Part shown: in pieces, positions 15,649 to 24,090 of the stretch
How the letters are laid out: every line of letters begins with the position of its first letter
How positions within the stretch are numbered: the first letter of the stretch is position 1
NCBI GenBank assembly: GCA_964549625.1
Contig: CAZJVA010000001.1
Span: 263,316 to 327,315 of the forward strand
DNA length: 64,000 nt
Direction: 5' to 3'
Origin: UBA12474 sp964549625
GTDB lineage: Bacteria; Babelota; Babeliae; Babelales; Babelaceae
Position numbers and translations under genes: made by a program
Notes under the pieces: model-generated
Database searches by the model: none
What the model was told of the DNA's origin: nothing
What the model saw: the letters and a program-made list of their open reading frames with translations, nothing else

Positions 15649-17094
15649 CTAATATTGTACGGAGAGAGATCCTAGGATTGTGGTGCTGTAGTACGCGTTT
15701 CTCATTCGAACTGGTATTTGGCAGGCGCAGCCGAGCTGGAAGCCAGAGCAGATACTTAGTGTCGTTGCGAGGTTGATGAAACAGGAGCTCCAACCACTTC
15801 GGTCTTCCAGGACATTGGGGCGTAGGTATGAGATGATTTCTTTGTTCTCATCCTTGCTGTCGCTTAAGTAGAGTTTGTCTTTAAATGATGCAGGCGAAAT
15901 TAATGTAATGCGATCTTTGCAGTGGTGCACATATCTAAATTCGCAGGAGGCAGAAAATAGTTTTGTAAAATCAAATGCGGCCATACTTGCCCCAAAGGTC
16001 CAGTTGGTTCCTGGTTCAAGCGTGTAATCGGCTTTAGTTGGGAATAGCGCTATCTGCTTTTCGTGGGTGGGCATTGGTGCTTGTTGGTAGGTGCGTGAAG
16101 TGAAATATGTTGGTGCAATGTCGCATCCAATTTCAATGGTGTCCAAAAAGTTTATGGTGACACCGGCGTGAAATCCGTATCCAGTATGGCCATTGGTCCC
16201 TACGTTTGCTGCAATAAGATTATTAGGGTTGATTTCGTGTAGTGCGGGTTCCCATTCAACAGCGAAGAATGGGCTGCAAACAAAAGAAGAATATGGCGAA
16301 TCTTCATCGATAAAACAGTCAAAGTTTTTGGTAAAAAAGAGGGAGAATATGCCTTGGTCAATAGTGTTTTCGCAGTAAGGACGAATTCCAAGATCAAGCC
16401 GTTCGGTTATGGGGTTGAGCTTTTGGAAAATTAAATTTGAAAGTGCTCCTTTGTCATCGGTTCCGATGGTGGCGGATGCGGTTTTATCGGTAAAGGTTGG
16501 AGTTTGTTGCCGCTGCCCGATGGATATTTTTCCACTGATGCCTACACCAATGGGTGTTATGAAGTCTCCTTGAAGTCGTACTCCGTAGCTACGGAACTCC
16601 ATGGGAACAGACATAAATCCTAAAAGCTGAGCTGGATCTGTGTAGTTTGGATTTGATAGTGTAGCTCGTAGCTCTGATTTTTCAATAGTGCTTTCATCGT
16701 CCCATTGAATGCCGAGTGGGTCGACAGGTTCTGTGGCTCCATCGCTGTAGGGGAATTTTTCTCGTACAGCTTGTGTATAAAATATGCCTAGGTAGTTCCA
16801 ATTTCCATATATGTTGCCAATTTCGCATTCATTTTTATCGATGGTGTCGATGCTTGGCGACCAGACGACGGGCGTGTTGTGGTCATTGTAACGATATGCT
16901 TTGTACGCGTTTTGGCGAAATGGAGTAACGCTCAGTCGGACGTGATATTCAGGTTCGCACTGACCAAAGCTCGTGTAGTTCCCGAGCATATTTGCTGCAG
17001 TATAAAGAGGATAGGGGTCGACGCGTGATGGAAAACTTCCAAATATTGGCGTGCAGAATAAGGTAAGTAGACTGACGATACGAATATGGTTCAT
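15649..17094 (-). CDS. Cysteine-rich outer-membrane beta-barrel protein
   Basis: A 481-residue secreted protein. The ATG at 17094 is chosen for AAGGATGAG upstream; it gives a signal peptide ending near IFG. The rest has alternating polar/aromatic strands and ends in SLSVQY, a terminal aromatic as in outer-membrane barrels. About 12 cysteines lie in the mature part, an even number and high for a barrel. It has its own sigma70-type promoter. It resembles in style the barrel at 29457-31184. I recognise no named family; a porin or surface role is inferred. Confidence 0.65.
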   Translation of the reverse strand: MNHIRIVSLLTLFCTPIFGSFPSRVDPYPLYTAANMLGNYTSFGQCEPEYHVRLSVTPFRQNAYKAYRYNDHNTPVVWSPSIDTIDKNECEIGNIYGNWNYLGIFYTQAVREKFPYSDGATEPVDPLGIQWDDESTIEKSELRATLSNPNYTDPAQLLGFMSVPMEFRSYGVRLQGDFITPIGVGISGKISIGQRQQTPTFTDKTASATIGTDDKGALSNLIFQKLNPITERLDLGIRPYCENTIDQGIFSLFFTKNFDCFIDEDSPYSSFVCSPFFAVEWEPALHEINPNNLIAANVGTNGHTGYGFHAGVTINFLDTIEIGCDIAPTYFTSRTYQQAPMPTHEKQIALFPTKADYTLEPGTNWTFGASMAAFDFTKLFSASCEFRYVHHCKDRITLISPASFKDKLYLSDSKDENKEIISYLRPNVLEDRSGWSSCFINLATTLSICSGFQLGCACQIPVRMRNAYYSTTILGSLSVQY

Positions 17095-17138
17095 GATTCT
17101 CATCCTTTTTTTTAGCACGCGCTTTTGCGTTCTTTACT

Positions 17139-17167
17139 GATATACTCAGACTTTCTTATAGCGTCAA
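17139..17167 (-). promoter_or_regulatory. Sigma70-type promoter of the barrel gene
   Basis: On the minus strand TTGACG (17162-17167), a 17-nt spacer and TATATC (17139-17144) precede the barrel start by about 45 nt, with the AAGGATGAG ribosome site between. Confidence 0.65.
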
Positions 17168-17187
17168 ATGCTTTCCTTTTATTTGTA

Positions 17188-18321
17188 TCATAAACCTACT
17201 ATGGCGCAAAGGCACACAATGGCAGAGGCGGCAGTTGCGGCTAAGCCAAGAACCAGGTCCGAAGGTTTTTTAGTGGTGCCTTGAAGTGCAAGTGTAAGAG
17301 TAGCCATGCCATATGAACCAGCGATTCCTAGTGCGGTAATGTTAAAGAGCACCCCGAGATTTTGGGCAAACCAAAGAGCTCCAAGCGCACATACTGGTAT
17401 TACGCAGCGCACGAAAAGAACCGGAACTTTTCGTTGCACTTGTGAGACCAGGTTAGTAATGGCGGGAAACATAGAGTAGAGCGTACCTGCAATAGTTATA
17501 ATAATGGCCCAATTAATAATATTAACGAGCCAGTGATGTGAGGGTAGGGCGTATAGCAGTGCTTCGCTTAGGGAGCTGGTAGCATATGCTTCTGCGGGGA
17601 GAAGGTAGGTAATGCTACCAACAAAAAGCATGTAGAGGCTTCCGGTTATTAGGATTGTGCCGACGATGGCGCGCGCAGAATTTTTAGCAGGATTATGGAT
17701 GCGTGAAAATAATGCAGGAACTGCTTCAAAGCCAAAAAAGCCAAAAACAACAATTGGTAGAGCCCAAGCAATATTAGCAAATCCATGAGGTGCAAGTGGT
17801 AGAAAGTTTTGATAAGAGCCAAAACGCAAGCCAAGAACGCTAATAAGTAGCATCGGTAGCAGCGTGAGTCCGAACAATAGGTACTGGCCCCAAGTAAGCC
17901 ATGTTGTACCGAGTTGTGAGCCAAGTGCGGCAATAAGCAGTATAACGCTGCCCCAGATGTTTGTAGTCCCGATATTGCTTATGGGTACCAGGAGTGACCC
18001 GGCGATTTTCCCTAAAAGTCCTAGCGCAACAACTAATCCAGTAGTGTAGAGGCTGAGTGAAAGTGTTCCTGCAAAGCCGCCGCCCCAACGGGCAGGAAAG
18101 TCATATAGAAATGAGCGTGATGGGTAAATACTTAGTAAGCGGGTGAAGGCTAATCCGATTGTTAGGATTAGAAAGGTTGCTAAGAGGTAGGACGCTATTC
18201 CGATAGGGCCGGCGGTTCGATATAGCGCTAAGGGTGCGGAAAAAATTCCGGCTCCAACTGCTGCATTAAGTCCGAGTATGAGGGCAGAAGAAAGGCTCAG
18301 TTTGTTGTTTTCTCGGTGCAT
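17188..18321 (-). CDS. APC-family amino-acid permease
   Basis: A 377-residue membrane transporter with ten or more hydrophobic segments. The NAAVGAGIF motif in the first segment (about 19-27) and FGFFGFEAVPALF in the sixth are APC-superfamily signatures. It is shorter than the usual 430-480 residues, so one or two C-terminal helices may be absent. Substrate cannot be read; amino-acid import would fit a host-dependent life. It is transcribed alone on the minus strand. Confidence 0.85.
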   Translation of the reverse strand: MHRENNKLSLSSALILGLNAAVGAGIFSAPLALYRTAGPIGIASYLLATFLILTIGLAFTRLLSIYPSRSFLYDFPARWGGGFAGTLSLSLYTTGLVVALGLLGKIAGSLLVPISNIGTTNIWGSVILLIAALGSQLGTTWLTWGQYLLFGLTLLPMLLISVLGLRFGSYQNFLPLAPHGFANIAWALPIVVFGFFGFEAVPALFSRIHNPAKNSARAIVGTILITGSLYMLFVGSITYLLPAEAYATSSLSEALLYALPSHHWLVNIINWAIIITIAGTLYSMFPAITNLVSQVQRKVPVLFVRCVIPVCALGALWFAQNLGVLFNITALGIAGSYGMATLTLALQGTTKKPSDLVLGLAATAASAIVCLCAIVGL

Positions 18322-18375
18322 ATGATATCCTTAAAGCAAATGCATTAAAAGCGTGGGTATTTGGATAGAAATTAT

Positions 18376-18630
18376 ATGAACTATTGTGTTTACTTTCAAG
18401 CAAAGATTGATCGGCCTCGTGTTTGGTTTTTTACTGCTACACTGCGAAGTTTTGAGCATTTGTGTTTTGATCGTACCCTGGATAAAGCACAAAGCGTTTT
18501 TGAGTTTTTTGTTCCTCAGGATAATGTATTGCTGTTTGTTCAGCTTATGCAGTGGTATCAGGAGCAGGGAGTTGCGTCTAATTTTATACAACTCCCTAAT
18601 AGACTTACTGATCCCAATGAAAAATTATAG
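18376..18630 (+). CDS. Hypothetical small protein
   Basis: 84 residues from the ATG at 18376 (an in-frame TTG at 18361 is also possible). It is the only plus-strand gene between the APC permease and gltX. The composition is protein-like, rich in aromatic residues (FTATLRSFEHLCF, MQWYQEQG), and predicted soluble. No family is recognised and the ribosome site is weak, so it could be spurious. Confidence 0.45.
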   Translation: MNYCVYFQAKIDRPRVWFFTATLRSFEHLCFDRTLDKAQSVFEFFVPQDNVLLFVQLMQWYQEQGVASNFIQLPNRLTDPNEKL

Positions 18631-18644
18631 TCCGCAAACAAATA

Positions 18645-20036
18645 TTAAGCGCTTTGCAAAAAGTACAAAATTCTATGTTTAGCTTCGCTCAGCGAAAGCA
18701 TTTCAACTAAATCTTTAATGCCAATTCCATGGGCATTTCCTGTTAAGGCAATACGGATAAGGGCGAAAAGATGCTTCTTCTCTTCTTTGCTGCAAGCGGT
18801 CTTGGTTGTTTCAAAAAATATTTCATCACTCGTTGCGTTGGCAAGTTGTTCGAGCGCTGGGGTGAGTGTGGTGATGTGGTGTTCGCGGATGAGCTCTTTT
18901 GAAAATGTTTGTGGTGCGCGGTAAAAAAATTCTAGTAAATTAGGCGCATCATTAAGTGTTTGCATGTTTGGACGAATCTTTTCTATGAGAGTATGCAGCC
19001 GCAAATTTTCTTGGGCTTCTGGGAACTGTTTTTGCAAAAATGGTAGTGCCCGCTGAATAAGCTCATCTAGTGGCATGCGTTGAATCCATTTGTGATTAAT
19101 CCAAAGGAGCTTTTCTGCATCATACTTAACGCTGCTTTTTGGACTGTTTGAATCAAAGGGGATAACGGCAGCAAGCTCTTCTATGGATAGAATTTCTTCT
19201 TCAAGTGAGTGGCCGAGGAGTGCAACATAGTTGCAGATGGCTTGTGGTACGTATCCTGCTTCCTTGAGATCATTGAGCGAGAACCCAAAGTCCCGTTTAG
19301 AGAGCTTTTTGCCTTCAGCGCTACAAACAAGAGGTAGGTGGAAGAATTTAGGGGCTGCTTTGTTATAGGCGTTATAAAGGGCCACTTGGCTTGCGCTATT
19401 TGAAAGGTGGTCTTCGCCTCGAATCACCATAGTGATGCCCATTTCTAGGTCATCAACAAAGTTTGCGAATAAGAAGGTAAATGAGCCGTCTTGGCGCGTT
19501 AGTGCAAAGTCAGAGAAGTTACGCAGATCGAACGCCATCTCGCCTCTAGTCACCTCTAAAAAAGAGATGGTCGACTCTGGAAGGCGCAGGCGCCAAATAA
19601 AGGGGACGTTTTGCGCAAGTTTTTGCTCAACTTCTTCTTTGGAGAGTCTAAGACACGCACGATCGTATTTTGGTGGCAGCCCTCGCGCAATTTGTTGTTG
19701 ACGCCGAGATTCAAGCTCTTCGGGCGTGTCAAAACAGCGATAGACTAAATTCTGTGCAATGAGCTGATCAAGATAAGTTTGGTACAGCTCCGTGCGTTTT
19801 GACTGAAAGTAGGGGCCCTCGTCCACCTGTATACCTAGCCAGAGCAGGTCTTCTTGTATTTTTATGGCACCTGGATCTACGTCACGAGACTGATCGGTAT
19901 CTTCGACGCGAAGAATGAATGTGCCCGCGGTCTTGAGGGCATACAGTTTGTTGAATAAGGCGGCTCGTACGCTTCCAAGGTGAAGCCAGCCGGTTGGTGA
20001 GGGGGCAAACCTAACACGTTCTTGTGTGTTGTTCAT
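18645..20036 (-). CDS. gltX: Glutamyl-tRNA synthetase
   Basis: Class I synthetase of 463 residues. The ATG at 20036 has AAGGA 8 nt upstream; the longer frame adds a non-homologous leader. The HIGH-type motif is PSPTGWLHLGSVRAAL (about 9-24) and the KMSKS-type motif is KKLSKRDFG (about 240-248). The C-terminal helical anticodon-binding part is complete. Whether it also charges tRNA-Gln is not visible here. Confidence 0.95.
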   Translation of the reverse strand: MNNTQERVRFAPSPTGWLHLGSVRAALFNKLYALKTAGTFILRVEDTDQSRDVDPGAIKIQEDLLWLGIQVDEGPYFQSKRTELYQTYLDQLIAQNLVYRCFDTPEELESRRQQQIARGLPPKYDRACLRLSKEEVEQKLAQNVPFIWRLRLPESTISFLEVTRGEMAFDLRNFSDFALTRQDGSFTFLFANFVDDLEMGITMVIRGEDHLSNSASQVALYNAYNKAAPKFFHLPLVCSAEGKKLSKRDFGFSLNDLKEAGYVPQAICNYVALLGHSLEEEILSIEELAAVIPFDSNSPKSSVKYDAEKLLWINHKWIQRMPLDELIQRALPFLQKQFPEAQENLRLHTLIEKIRPNMQTLNDAPNLLEFFYRAPQTFSKELIREHHITTLTPALEQLANATSDEIFFETTKTACSKEEKKHLFALIRIALTGNAHGIGIKDLVEMLSLSEAKHRILYFLQSA

Positions 20037-20182
20037 GAACAGTATCCTTAGTGTTGTGAGCTTTTTGGTTAGTATACTCAAAATTTTATTCCTGGGCATG
20101 AAGATAGAAGTGCAAATCTCTTGACGTGAAAAAACACTCCTTGATACGTTCTCAACGAGTTCCAGGGGAAAGGGGGGGAAAC

Positions 20183-20482
20183 ATGAAAAAAAGTTTGCAT
20201 ATTGTCGTGGGCGATTTGGATTCGCCGCGGCGTTTTGCCGAAGCGCTCAAAATGCGCATTCGTCAGGGGGAGGCGGAGGGTGTTGTCTCTGTAGTTTCTA
20301 ATGATGAAATTGAGATTAATGTCTGTGGACCCAAGGACCAGGTTGATGATTTTCTTGGTGTTTTGGACACGGTGGTGTTTTTTGAGCAGCGTAATTCGGG
20401 GCACGCTATATCGGTTGTTGCAACGCCATTAATGCGGCATGAAGATTATCGCGGTGTTTTGCGGTTTGTTATGCCTCGTTAA
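20183..20482 (+). CDS. Acylphosphatase-like small protein, probably not catalytic
   Basis: 99 residues from the ATG at 20183, with a G-rich ribosome site. Its pattern (LHIVVGD, GVVSVVSNDEIEI, GPKDQVDDFLGVL) follows the acylphosphatase fold layout in order and spacing. The catalytic loop GxVQGVxFR is replaced by GDLDSPRRF and the usual Asn is replaced by Val, so activity is doubtful. The fold call rests on pattern only. It is separated by 118 nt from the next operon, which has its own promoter. Confidence 0.4.
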   Translation: MKKSLHIVVGDLDSPRRFAEALKMRIRQGEAEGVVSVVSNDEIEINVCGPKDQVDDFLGVLDTVVFFEQRNSGHAISVVATPLMRHEDYRGVLRFVMPR

Positions 20483-20515
20483 ATGGTCGGTAATTATGCG
20501 TTTTAGGCAAAGGTC

Positions 20516-20557
20516 TTCACAGCAGAGAAAAGCTAGCTTACACTGGAACGGTTCCAG
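20516..20557 (+). promoter_or_regulatory. Promoter with palindromic operator for the membrane protein-potABCD operon
   Basis: TTCACA (20516-20521), a 17-nt spacer and TACACT (20539-20544) form a sigma70-type promoter. Overlapping the -10 and start region is a perfect 15-bp palindrome, CTGGAACGGTTCCAG (20543-20557), placed where a repressor would block transcription. No regulator gene is adjacent. Confidence 0.6.
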
Positions 20558-20600
20558 AAAATTGATGATGTAGAACTTTTGTCTAAGAGGGCTTGCCGGT

Positions 20601-21290
20601 ATGTCTAGTAATTGCTCGATGAAGTCGTGTGACTTGTGTTGTCATGAAACGCATAGTGTTTGGGGCGAGTTGGTTTGCCACGTACCCTATGCTATTATTG
20701 CACTGGCTGTTGCGTTCATTTTTTTGTCGATAACTTTTTTCTTTGGGTTGGCTTTGCCTGAAGATGTTGTTCGCTTTGGGTATCACGTTCTTTTTCACTC
20801 CTTTCATTATCTTCATATTATTGTCTCCGTTGCTGGAGCAGCCTTAACCTATTTTCGTTTTGGCCGTTCTTGGCTTACGGGTATTTTGGTCGCGCTTATA
20901 GCGCCAACTTTTTTTTGTATTTTGTCAGATATCTTGCTTCCTGCTCTTTCTGGACGCATTCTTGGTGTTGATATGGTGGTCCATGTCTGCTTTTTTCAGC
21001 TATTTGATGCGATAAATCTTTTGGTGTTTATGCTCATGGGTTTGGTTGCAGGACTTGCGCTTACTAAGGCGCCTGATTCAATAAAGCGTATTTCTACTTA
21101 TTTTCATTCTGCGCATACCTTAATTAGTTCGATGGCATCTGTTTTTTACATGGTTGCTAACGGCTTTGACAATTGGTTTGGCATGATGGGGATTCTGTTT
21201 TTGTTTATGTTTTTTGCTGTGGTTGTGCCTTGCACGTTGTCTGATATTGTTGTTCCGTTTTACTGTGCTCGGGGTGTCCGGAGTAGATAA
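20601..21290 (+). CDS. Membrane protein of unknown function ahead of potABCD
   Basis: 229 residues with about six membrane segments. A short N-terminal tail holds a Cys/His cluster, SCDLCCHETH (C10, C13, C14, H15, H18). Further histidines lie in or near the membrane (YHVLFHSFHYLHI around 61-73, HVCFF around 127). It is first in the potABCD operon, 24 nt before potA, so it may aid or sense polyamine or metal traffic. This is inferred from position only; no family is recognised. Confidence 0.6.
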   Translation: MSSNCSMKSCDLCCHETHSVWGELVCHVPYAIIALAVAFIFLSITFFFGLALPEDVVRFGYHVLFHSFHYLHIIVSVAGAALTYFRFGRSWLTGILVALIAPTFFCILSDILLPALSGRILGVDMVVHVCFFQLFDAINLLVFMLMGLVAGLALTKAPDSIKRISTYFHSAHTLISSMASVFYMVANGFDNWFGMMGILFLFMFFAVVVPCTLSDIVVPFYCARGVRSR

Positions 21291-21314
21291 GCGTTATAAG
21301 ACGCAGGAGCTGCT

Positions 21315-22421
21315 GTGAGAAGTGTTGAATTTCGCAATGTTACTAAACTGTATCATGGTGAAACAGTTGTTGAAAACCTTGATTTAACAATTCCCTCGGG
21401 TAAATTTTTTGCGTTACTCGGTCCCAGCGGGTGTGGCAAAACAACGCTGTTGAGGCTTATTGGGGGATTTGAAGAGGTTGATTCAGGAGAAATTTTTCTT
21501 GGCGAGACTGCGATAACCCGTTTGCCGAGCAATGAGCGACGTATTAATACGGTATTTCAGAGCTATGCACTTTTTCCTCATATGAATGTCTTTGATAACA
21601 TAGCCTATAGCCTACGTGTCCGAGGTGTCGATGCTGTTGAGACGCGTAAGAAGGTTGGTCGCATTGCTGAGACCTTTGGCATAGAACGGCATTTGGCGCG
21701 TAGTGTTACGCAGCTATCGGGTGGGCAGCAGCAACGTGTGGCAATCGCTCGTGCGGTGATTAATGAACCAGACGTTTTGTTATTGGATGAGCCGCTTGCA
21801 GCTCTAGATTCGAAGTTACGTGAGCGCTTGTTAATGGAGCTTGTTGATCTGCAAGATATGTTGCAGACCACGTTTGTGTACATTACACATGACCCGTTGG
21901 AAGCCCTTGCAGTTGCAGACCAAATGGCTATTATGGGGCCGGAAGGGACTATTGAGCAGCAGGGTACTCCACGTGAGATTTATGAGTATCCAGTTTCTTC
22001 GTTTGTTGCGCGCTTTTTGGGAACAACGAATGTTCTTGAGGGAGTTGCGCAAAAAAGCGGGGGAGCGGAGTGGATACTTCGAGTTGCTGATCTTGGTGAC
22101 TTAATTATTGATCAGACGGCGCAGACCCCCGGTGCCAGCGCTGTGTTAGAAGAAGAGGCTGTTGCTCGTATTAGCGTCCGCCCAGAAAAAATTATGATTA
22201 CAAAGGTGCCGCAGGCCGGGCAGACACCGGGAATTGTTGGGCGTGTTGATAAGATGTTTTATAACGGGCATTCGACGATGTATCACGTGCGGATAAATGA
22301 TTCTACGTTGCTCCGTGTCTTTGAGCAAAATGAAGAGCATACCAAGCAGGAGGTGATTAATTATGATGATACCGTGTATCTCTATTGGTTACCAAAAAAT
22401 GTGGTGGTGTTAGAACGATGA
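21315..22421 (+). CDS. potA: Spermidine/putrescine ABC transporter, ATP-binding subunit
   Basis: 368 residues from a GTG start. The Walker A motif GPSGCGKTT (about 36-44), the Q-loop FQSYALFPHM, signature LSGGQQQRVAIARA and Walker B LLLDEPLAALD are intact, followed by a C-terminal TOBE-type regulatory domain (about 240-365). It powers polyamine import with PotB, PotC and PotD. The potB start overlaps its stop (ATGA). Confidence 0.93.
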   Translation: MRSVEFRNVTKLYHGETVVENLDLTIPSGKFFALLGPSGCGKTTLLRLIGGFEEVDSGEIFLGETAITRLPSNERRINTVFQSYALFPHMNVFDNIAYSLRVRGVDAVETRKKVGRIAETFGIERHLARSVTQLSGGQQQRVAIARAVINEPDVLLLDEPLAALDSKLRERLLMELVDLQDMLQTTFVYITHDPLEALAVADQMAIMGPEGTIEQQGTPREIYEYPVSSFVARFLGTTNVLEGVAQKSGGAEWILRVADLGDLIIDQTAQTPGASAVLEEEAVARISVRPEKIMITKVPQAGQTPGIVGRVDKMFYNGHSTMYHVRINDSTLLRVFEQNEEHTKQEVINYDDTVYLYWLPKNVVVLER

Positions 22422-23299
22422 TAGTAAAAAAGATCTTTACCCAAGAGCTTCCTTTTTTTCTAGGCCTGCCAGCTTTTTTGTGGCAGGTGGTGTTTATTTA
22501 TGCGCCATTACTGTTGATGATAGGATTGAGTTTTAAGTCTTTTTCGCTTGAATATGTGACAACATTTTTGAATCGAGAATATTTTTTAATCCTTGTTCGA
22601 TCGTTGGTGCTTGGTGCTGGGACGGCGAGCTTTGCTCTTTTGTTGGGGTATCCGGTAGCATATTGGATTGCTCTTTGCTCGGGGCGGTTAAAAAGTTTTT
22701 TGTTGTTTCTTCTCTTTTTGCCTTTTTTGACTAACATTTTACTTCATATTTATGCGTGGATGTTGCTGTTAAGTCGGACCGGTTTTTTGAATCAGTTGTT
22801 GCAGTTTTTACATATTACGGCTGAGCCTGTTCATTTTCTTAATTCGGCGAGTGCGGTTTTTGCTGTTATGGTCTATTGCTATGTTCCGTTTATTATTTTG
22901 CCAATTTACTCTGATTTAGAAAAATTTGATGTGCGCATGATAGAGGCCTCCGCTGATCTTGGAGCAAGTTCTTGGCAAACGTTTTGGCGTGTGATTTTTC
23001 CGTTGAGTTTGCCGGGTGTTCGTTCTGGTCTTTTTTTGGTTTTGGTGCCTGCGTTTAGTGAGTTTATTGTCCCTGAGCTCATCGGTGGAGATCGTATGGT
23101 TTTTGCTGGTGGTGTGGTTGCACATTTTACTTTGCATGGGGATATGGTCTCTTATGGTGCGGCCTTTACGTTACTTGCAGCGCTGGTCTTGGTTTGTGTC
23201 GTTTCGCTCTTGTATTGGCTTATTAGCCCGCGCTGGTGGCGTACTCGCGGGGTTGCTGTTTCGCAAGATCTGACGCACTCTTCTTCCGGGGGGGAATAA
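22418..23299 (+). CDS. potB: Spermidine/putrescine ABC transporter permease PotB
   Basis: 293 residues, six membrane segments. The ABC-permease EAA loop reads EASADLGASSWQTFWRVIFPLSLPG near residues 180-205 and contacts PotA. The ATG at 22418 overlaps the potA stop by four bases and the stop overlaps the potC ATG (TAATG), so translation is probably coupled through the operon. Confidence 0.93.
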   Translation: MIVKKIFTQELPFFLGLPAFLWQVVFIYAPLLLMIGLSFKSFSLEYVTTFLNREYFLILVRSLVLGAGTASFALLLGYPVAYWIALCSGRLKSFLLFLLFLPFLTNILLHIYAWMLLLSRTGFLNQLLQFLHITAEPVHFLNSASAVFAVMVYCYVPFIILPIYSDLEKFDVRMIEASADLGASSWQTFWRVIFPLSLPGVRSGLFLVLVPAFSEFIVPELIGGDRMVFAGGVVAHFTLHGDMVSYGAAFTLLAALVLVCVVSLLYWLISPRWWRTRGVAVSQDLTHSSSGGE

Positions 23300-24090
23300 T
23301 GGCAATGCGACAAAAAAATCTTGCCCGGGTGTGGAATTTAATCTGGGTTGTACTGTTTTTTGTTTTTTTGTATGTTCCTCTGGTGGTCTTAGTGACCTTT
23401 TCATTTAATAATGCCGCGTTTCCTGCGCCATGGGTGGGTGGTACGCTGCGTTGGTATCGGGAGTTGTTTCTTGATGCTGCTATCTGGACGAGTTTTATAA
23501 ATTCACTTTTTGTTGCTTTTTCAGCAGTCATATTAAGTACTTTTATGGGCGTTTTTGTTGTTTTTTGGGCTATGCGAAATGTCTATGTTAGACGCCTGAT
23601 TTCGCATTTTTATGTTAATTTGATGCTGCCGGAAATTATAATAGCGGTTGGGTTGTTGCATCTTGCAATTATGGTTGGATTGCCTTTGGGCGCCGCAACA
23701 CTTATAGCGGCCCATACCGTTTTAGGGCTTGGGTATGTTGTTCCATTGATATTTGAGCGCTATCAGGAGTTGGATAAGCGTCTTATGGAGGCTGCTTTGG
23801 ATCTTGGAGCATCGCCATTTTTTGCCTTCGGGTCCATTATTTTGCCGTTATTAAAATCAACGATACTTGCTGCGGCAGTATTGGTCTTTATTATTTCGTT
23901 TGACGACTTTGTCTGTGCTTATTTTTGTGCGGGAAGCACTTTTCAAACCCTGCCTCTTTATATTTTGTCGATGTTGCGTGTTGGTATCTCTCCTGAGGTT
24001 GGGGCGCTATCTACCGTCTTATTGGTATTGTGTAGTGGTTTGGTTTTGTTGTATGCGTTGTTGCTCGCTAAAAAGCGCAAAGGAGTCTAA
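23299..24090 (+). CDS. potC: Spermidine/putrescine ABC transporter permease PotC
   Basis: 263 residues, six membrane segments, with the EAA-type loop EAALDLGASPFFAFGSIILP near residues 165-185 and the PotC-like ISFDDFVCAYF after it. The start overlaps the potB stop and the end overlaps the potD start. It forms the heterodimeric channel with PotB. Confidence 0.93.
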   Translation: MAMRQKNLARVWNLIWVVLFFVFLYVPLVVLVTFSFNNAAFPAPWVGGTLRWYRELFLDAAIWTSFINSLFVAFSAVILSTFMGVFVVFWAMRNVYVRRLISHFYVNLMLPEIIIAVGLLHLAIMVGLPLGAATLIAAHTVLGLGYVVPLIFERYQELDKRLMEAALDLGASPFFAFGSIILPLLKSTILAAAVLVFIISFDDFVCAYFCAGSTFQTLPLYILSMLRVGISPEVGALSTVLLVLCSGLVLLYALLLAKKRKGV

